The notes under the pieces were generated by a model. It saw only the letters and a list, made by a program, of their open reading frames with translations. It searched no databases and was not told the DNA's origin. A stretch of 64,000 nt of DNA from Microtetraspora sp. NBRC 16547. GTDB taxonomy: Bacteria; Actinomycetota; Actinomycetes; Streptosporangiales; Streptosporangiaceae. Positions 62,508 through 64,000 of the stretch are shown one piece after another; positions within the stretch are counted from its first letter, which is position 1; every line of letters starts with the position of its first letter. Both the position numbers and the translations under genes were made by a program. The DNA is taken from assembly GCF_030268965.1 (NCBI RefSeq), contig NZ_BSSE01000003.1:186001-250000 (forward strand). Direction: 5' to 3'.

Positions 62508-63839
62508 ATGAGGGACCACGTCGTCATCGCGCCGGACAAGTTCAGGGGGTCGCTGACCGCCGCGGACGTGGCCGAGCATGTGGCCGCCGGGCTGGGAGAC
62601 GTGCCCGCCGTACGCCTTCCGGTGGCCGACGGCGGCGACGGCACCGTGGACGCGGTCGTGGCGTGCGGGTTCACCCGGGTCGAGGTCGAGGTGACCGGCC
62701 CCACCGGCGACCCCGTCCGCGCCTCCTACGCCACGCGGGACGGCGTCGCCGTGATCGAGTTGGCGGAGGCGTCCGGCCTGCGGCTGCTGCCGGCCGGTCC
62801 CGCCCCGCTGACGGCCACGAGCCGCGGAACCGGCGAGCTGATCGCCCATGCCGTACGGCACGGCGCCCGCAGGGTCGTGCTCGGCCTCGGCGGCAGCGCC
62901 TGCACCGACGGCGGTGCGGGCATGATCCAGGCGCTCGGCGCCCGGTTGCTCGACGAGAACGGCGATGAGCTGCCTCCCGGCGGAGGCGCGCTCAGGAATC
63001 TGGCGACGATCGATCTCTCGGCCTTCGGCCCCGGTCACACCCATGGGCACGGCGAGGACCATGGGCACGGTGAGGACCACGGGCACGGCCACGGGCATTT
63101 CGGCGGCGATCTGTCGGACGTCGAGTTCGTGGTCGCAAGCGACGTGGACAACCCGCTGCTCGGCCCGCACGGCGCCGCCGCCGTGTACGGCCCGCAGAAG
63201 GGGGCCGGGCCGGAGGACGTGGCGGTGCTGGAGGCGGGTCTGGCCCGGCTGGCCGCCGTCGCCGCGCACACCCACGGCGTCGTGGGAGCGGTCGAGCACG
63301 ACGGTGTCGTACGTTCCATGGGCGTCGCCGGGCGGCCCGGGGCCGGAGCGGCGGGCGGCGTCGGCTTCGCCGCGCTGGCCTTCCTGCACGCCGAGATCAG
63401 CCCCGGCATCGAACTTCTTCTCGGCCTGCTGGAGTTCGACCGGCATGTCGCGGGAGCCCGGCTGGTCATCACCGGCGAGGGGTCGCTCGACGAGCAGTCG
63501 CTGCGCGGCAAGGCACCGCTGGGCGTGGCGTCGGCGGCGGCCAAGCACGGGGTTCCGGTCGTCGCCGTCTGCGGCCGCCGGTCCATCTCGGACGAGGAAC
63601 TCCATGCGGCGGGCATCACCGCCGCGTACGCGCTGACCGATCTCGAACCCGACGTCGAGCGGTGCATGGCCGAGGCGGGGCCGCTGCTGGAGCGCCTGGC
63701 CGCGGACATCGCGGTCAACCACCTCTCCGCGTCCACGTCCACGTCCGCGTCCGCGTCCGCGTCCACGTCCGCGTCCGGGTCCGAGCCCCCGGCCGTGCGC
63801 CGGAGCGGCCACGGAGAAGATCACGGAGGTCACGCATGA
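62508..63839 (+). CDS. Glycerate kinase with His-rich insertion
   Basis: Class II glycerate 2-kinase/glycerate kinase family (GlxK-like), which would use glycerate from glyoxylate produced by allantoin breakdown. 443 residues. VIAPDKFRGSLTAADVAE, LPVADGGDGTVDAV, VVLGLGGSACTDGGAGM and LVITGEGSLDEQSLRGKAP are the family marks. Residues 176-200 are an insertion with nine histidines in G-H/E-D units (63036-63101), and the C-terminus adds a Ser/Thr/Ala hexanucleotide-repeat tail (about 63728-63780) ending in HGEDHGGHA. The core fold is intact. Confidence 0.92.
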   Translation: MRDHVVIAPDKFRGSLTAADVAEHVAAGLGDVPAVRLPVADGGDGTVDAVVACGFTRVEVEVTGPTGDPVRASYATRDGVAVIELAEASGLRLLPAGPAPLTATSRGTGELIAHAVRHGARRVVLGLGGSACTDGGAGMIQALGARLLDENGDELPPGGGALRNLATIDLSAFGPGHTHGHGEDHGHGEDHGHGHGHFGGDLSDVEFVVASDVDNPLLGPHGAAAVYGPQKGAGPEDVAVLEAGLARLAAVAAHTHGVVGAVEHDGVVRSMGVAGRPGAGAAGGVGFAALAFLHAEISPGIELLLGLLEFDRHVAGARLVITGEGSLDEQSLRGKAPLGVASAAAKHGVPVVAVCGRRSISDEELHAAGITAAYALTDLEPDVERCMAEAGPLLERLAADIAVNHLSASTSTSASASASTSASGSEPPAVRRSGHGEDHGGHA

Positions 63840-63863
63840 TCCGAGCAGGAGGCAGAGCCCGCC

Positions 63864-64000
63864 ATGGGTGAGCGCGCGGAGTCCGGCCTGCCGGCGGAGT
63901 TCGACCTGATCGTGAGCTCCCGCAGGGTGGTGACCCCGGACGGGGAGCGGCCGCTCGCGGTGGCCGTGCGGAACGGGAGGATCGCGGCCCTGCTCCCGTA
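63864..64000 (+). CDS. Allantoinase/dihydroorotase-type amidohydrolase (start only)
   Basis: 45 residues to the window edge. ATG 63864 follows AGGAGG. FDLIVSSRRVVTPDGERPLAVAVRNGRIAAL is the N-terminal beta-sandwich opening of the allantoinase/hydantoinase group. As the next step after uricase, UraH and UraD would give allantoin, this position argues for allantoinase, but the catalytic residues lie outside the window. Confidence 0.6.
   Translation, partial: MGERAESGLPAEFDLIVSSRRVVTPDGERPLAVAVRNGRIAALLP

Noticed and set aside
60675-63833. 1052-codon minus-strand frame over the ureide operon
   Set aside because: Antisense to well-defined enzymes; composition (Arg/Gly/Asp-rich) and lack of motifs show it is a codon-bias shadow.

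Overview
The window is chromosomal DNA of a high-GC, filamentous-type actinomycete. The evidence is the actinobacterial cytochrome bcc-aa3 supercomplex genes (including the actinobacterium-specific subunit CtaF), a DEDD/GIY-YIG exonuclease fusion, a PimB-like mannosyltransferase, a c-di-AMP riboswitch ahead of an NlpC/P60 hydrolase, a DasR-type operator and strong GC3 codon bias. Gene order (ctaCDF, qcrCAB/ctaE, trpD, DEDD exonuclease, NlpC/P60 pair, glycosyltransferase, acyl-CoA ligase, ArsA-like ATPase, ROK glucokinase, DAHP synthase) resembles the Streptomyces core chromosome. Details such as divergent pfkA/glpK and short tandem repeats fit a Streptosporangiales-type genome; that last placement is inference.

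Layout. 1-9.7 kb: an incomplete cysteine desulfurase, ctaC-ctaD-ctaF, a secreted L,D-transpeptidase, and the opposing ctaE-qcrC-qcrA-qcrB operon; together these are the terminal respiratory chain. 9.8-14.9 kb: a pseudo-receiver protein with trpD, a truncated sensor kinase, a one-domain AsnC protein, a DEDD/GIY-YIG nuclease and a GNAT acetyltransferase. 14.9-17.1 kb: a small WXG100-like protein divergent from a DUF1023 hydrolase and a lipoprotein. 17.4-25.2 kb: NYN-domain RNA-binding protein, two NlpC/P60 hydrolases, two metalloproteases and a PimB-type glycosyltransferase. The second NlpC/P60 gene lies behind two exact CRP-type boxes and a c-di-AMP riboswitch and appears to start at CTG. 25.2-36.3 kb: fadD, metallophosphoesterase, SRPBCC/ArsA-like/DUF5304/glucokinase cluster, EEP phosphatase, secreted propeller protein, lipase, PlsC-type acyltransferase, homocysteine methyltransferase.

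36.3-46.1 kb is the most accessory-looking part: a VIT-vWA protein coupled to a MerR regulator, a perfect 27-bp palindrome between that regulator and a Dps gene, a 1197-residue protein joining a degenerate caspase-like domain to a membrane KAP NTPase, and a PhoX-like protein. 46.1-50 kb: glpK and pfkA diverge around an exact DasR-type operator; the PfkA residues predict pyrophosphate as donor; next to it is a deleted, frameshifted MHYT gene. 50-57.4 kb: thiI, an AAA ATPase with a C-terminal nuclease-like domain, a DAHP synthase behind a Phe-Trp-Tyr leader peptide and attenuator, a YedY-like oxidoreductase, a LytTR regulator and endonuclease IV. 57.5-64 kb: a purine/ureide catabolic operon (uraD, uraH, uricase, two xanthine dehydrogenase-type subunits, 8-oxoguanine deaminase, glycerate kinase, start of an allantoinase) with no molybdopterin subunit in view.

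No rRNA, tRNA, CRISPR array, insertion sequence or prophage was recognised by eye.
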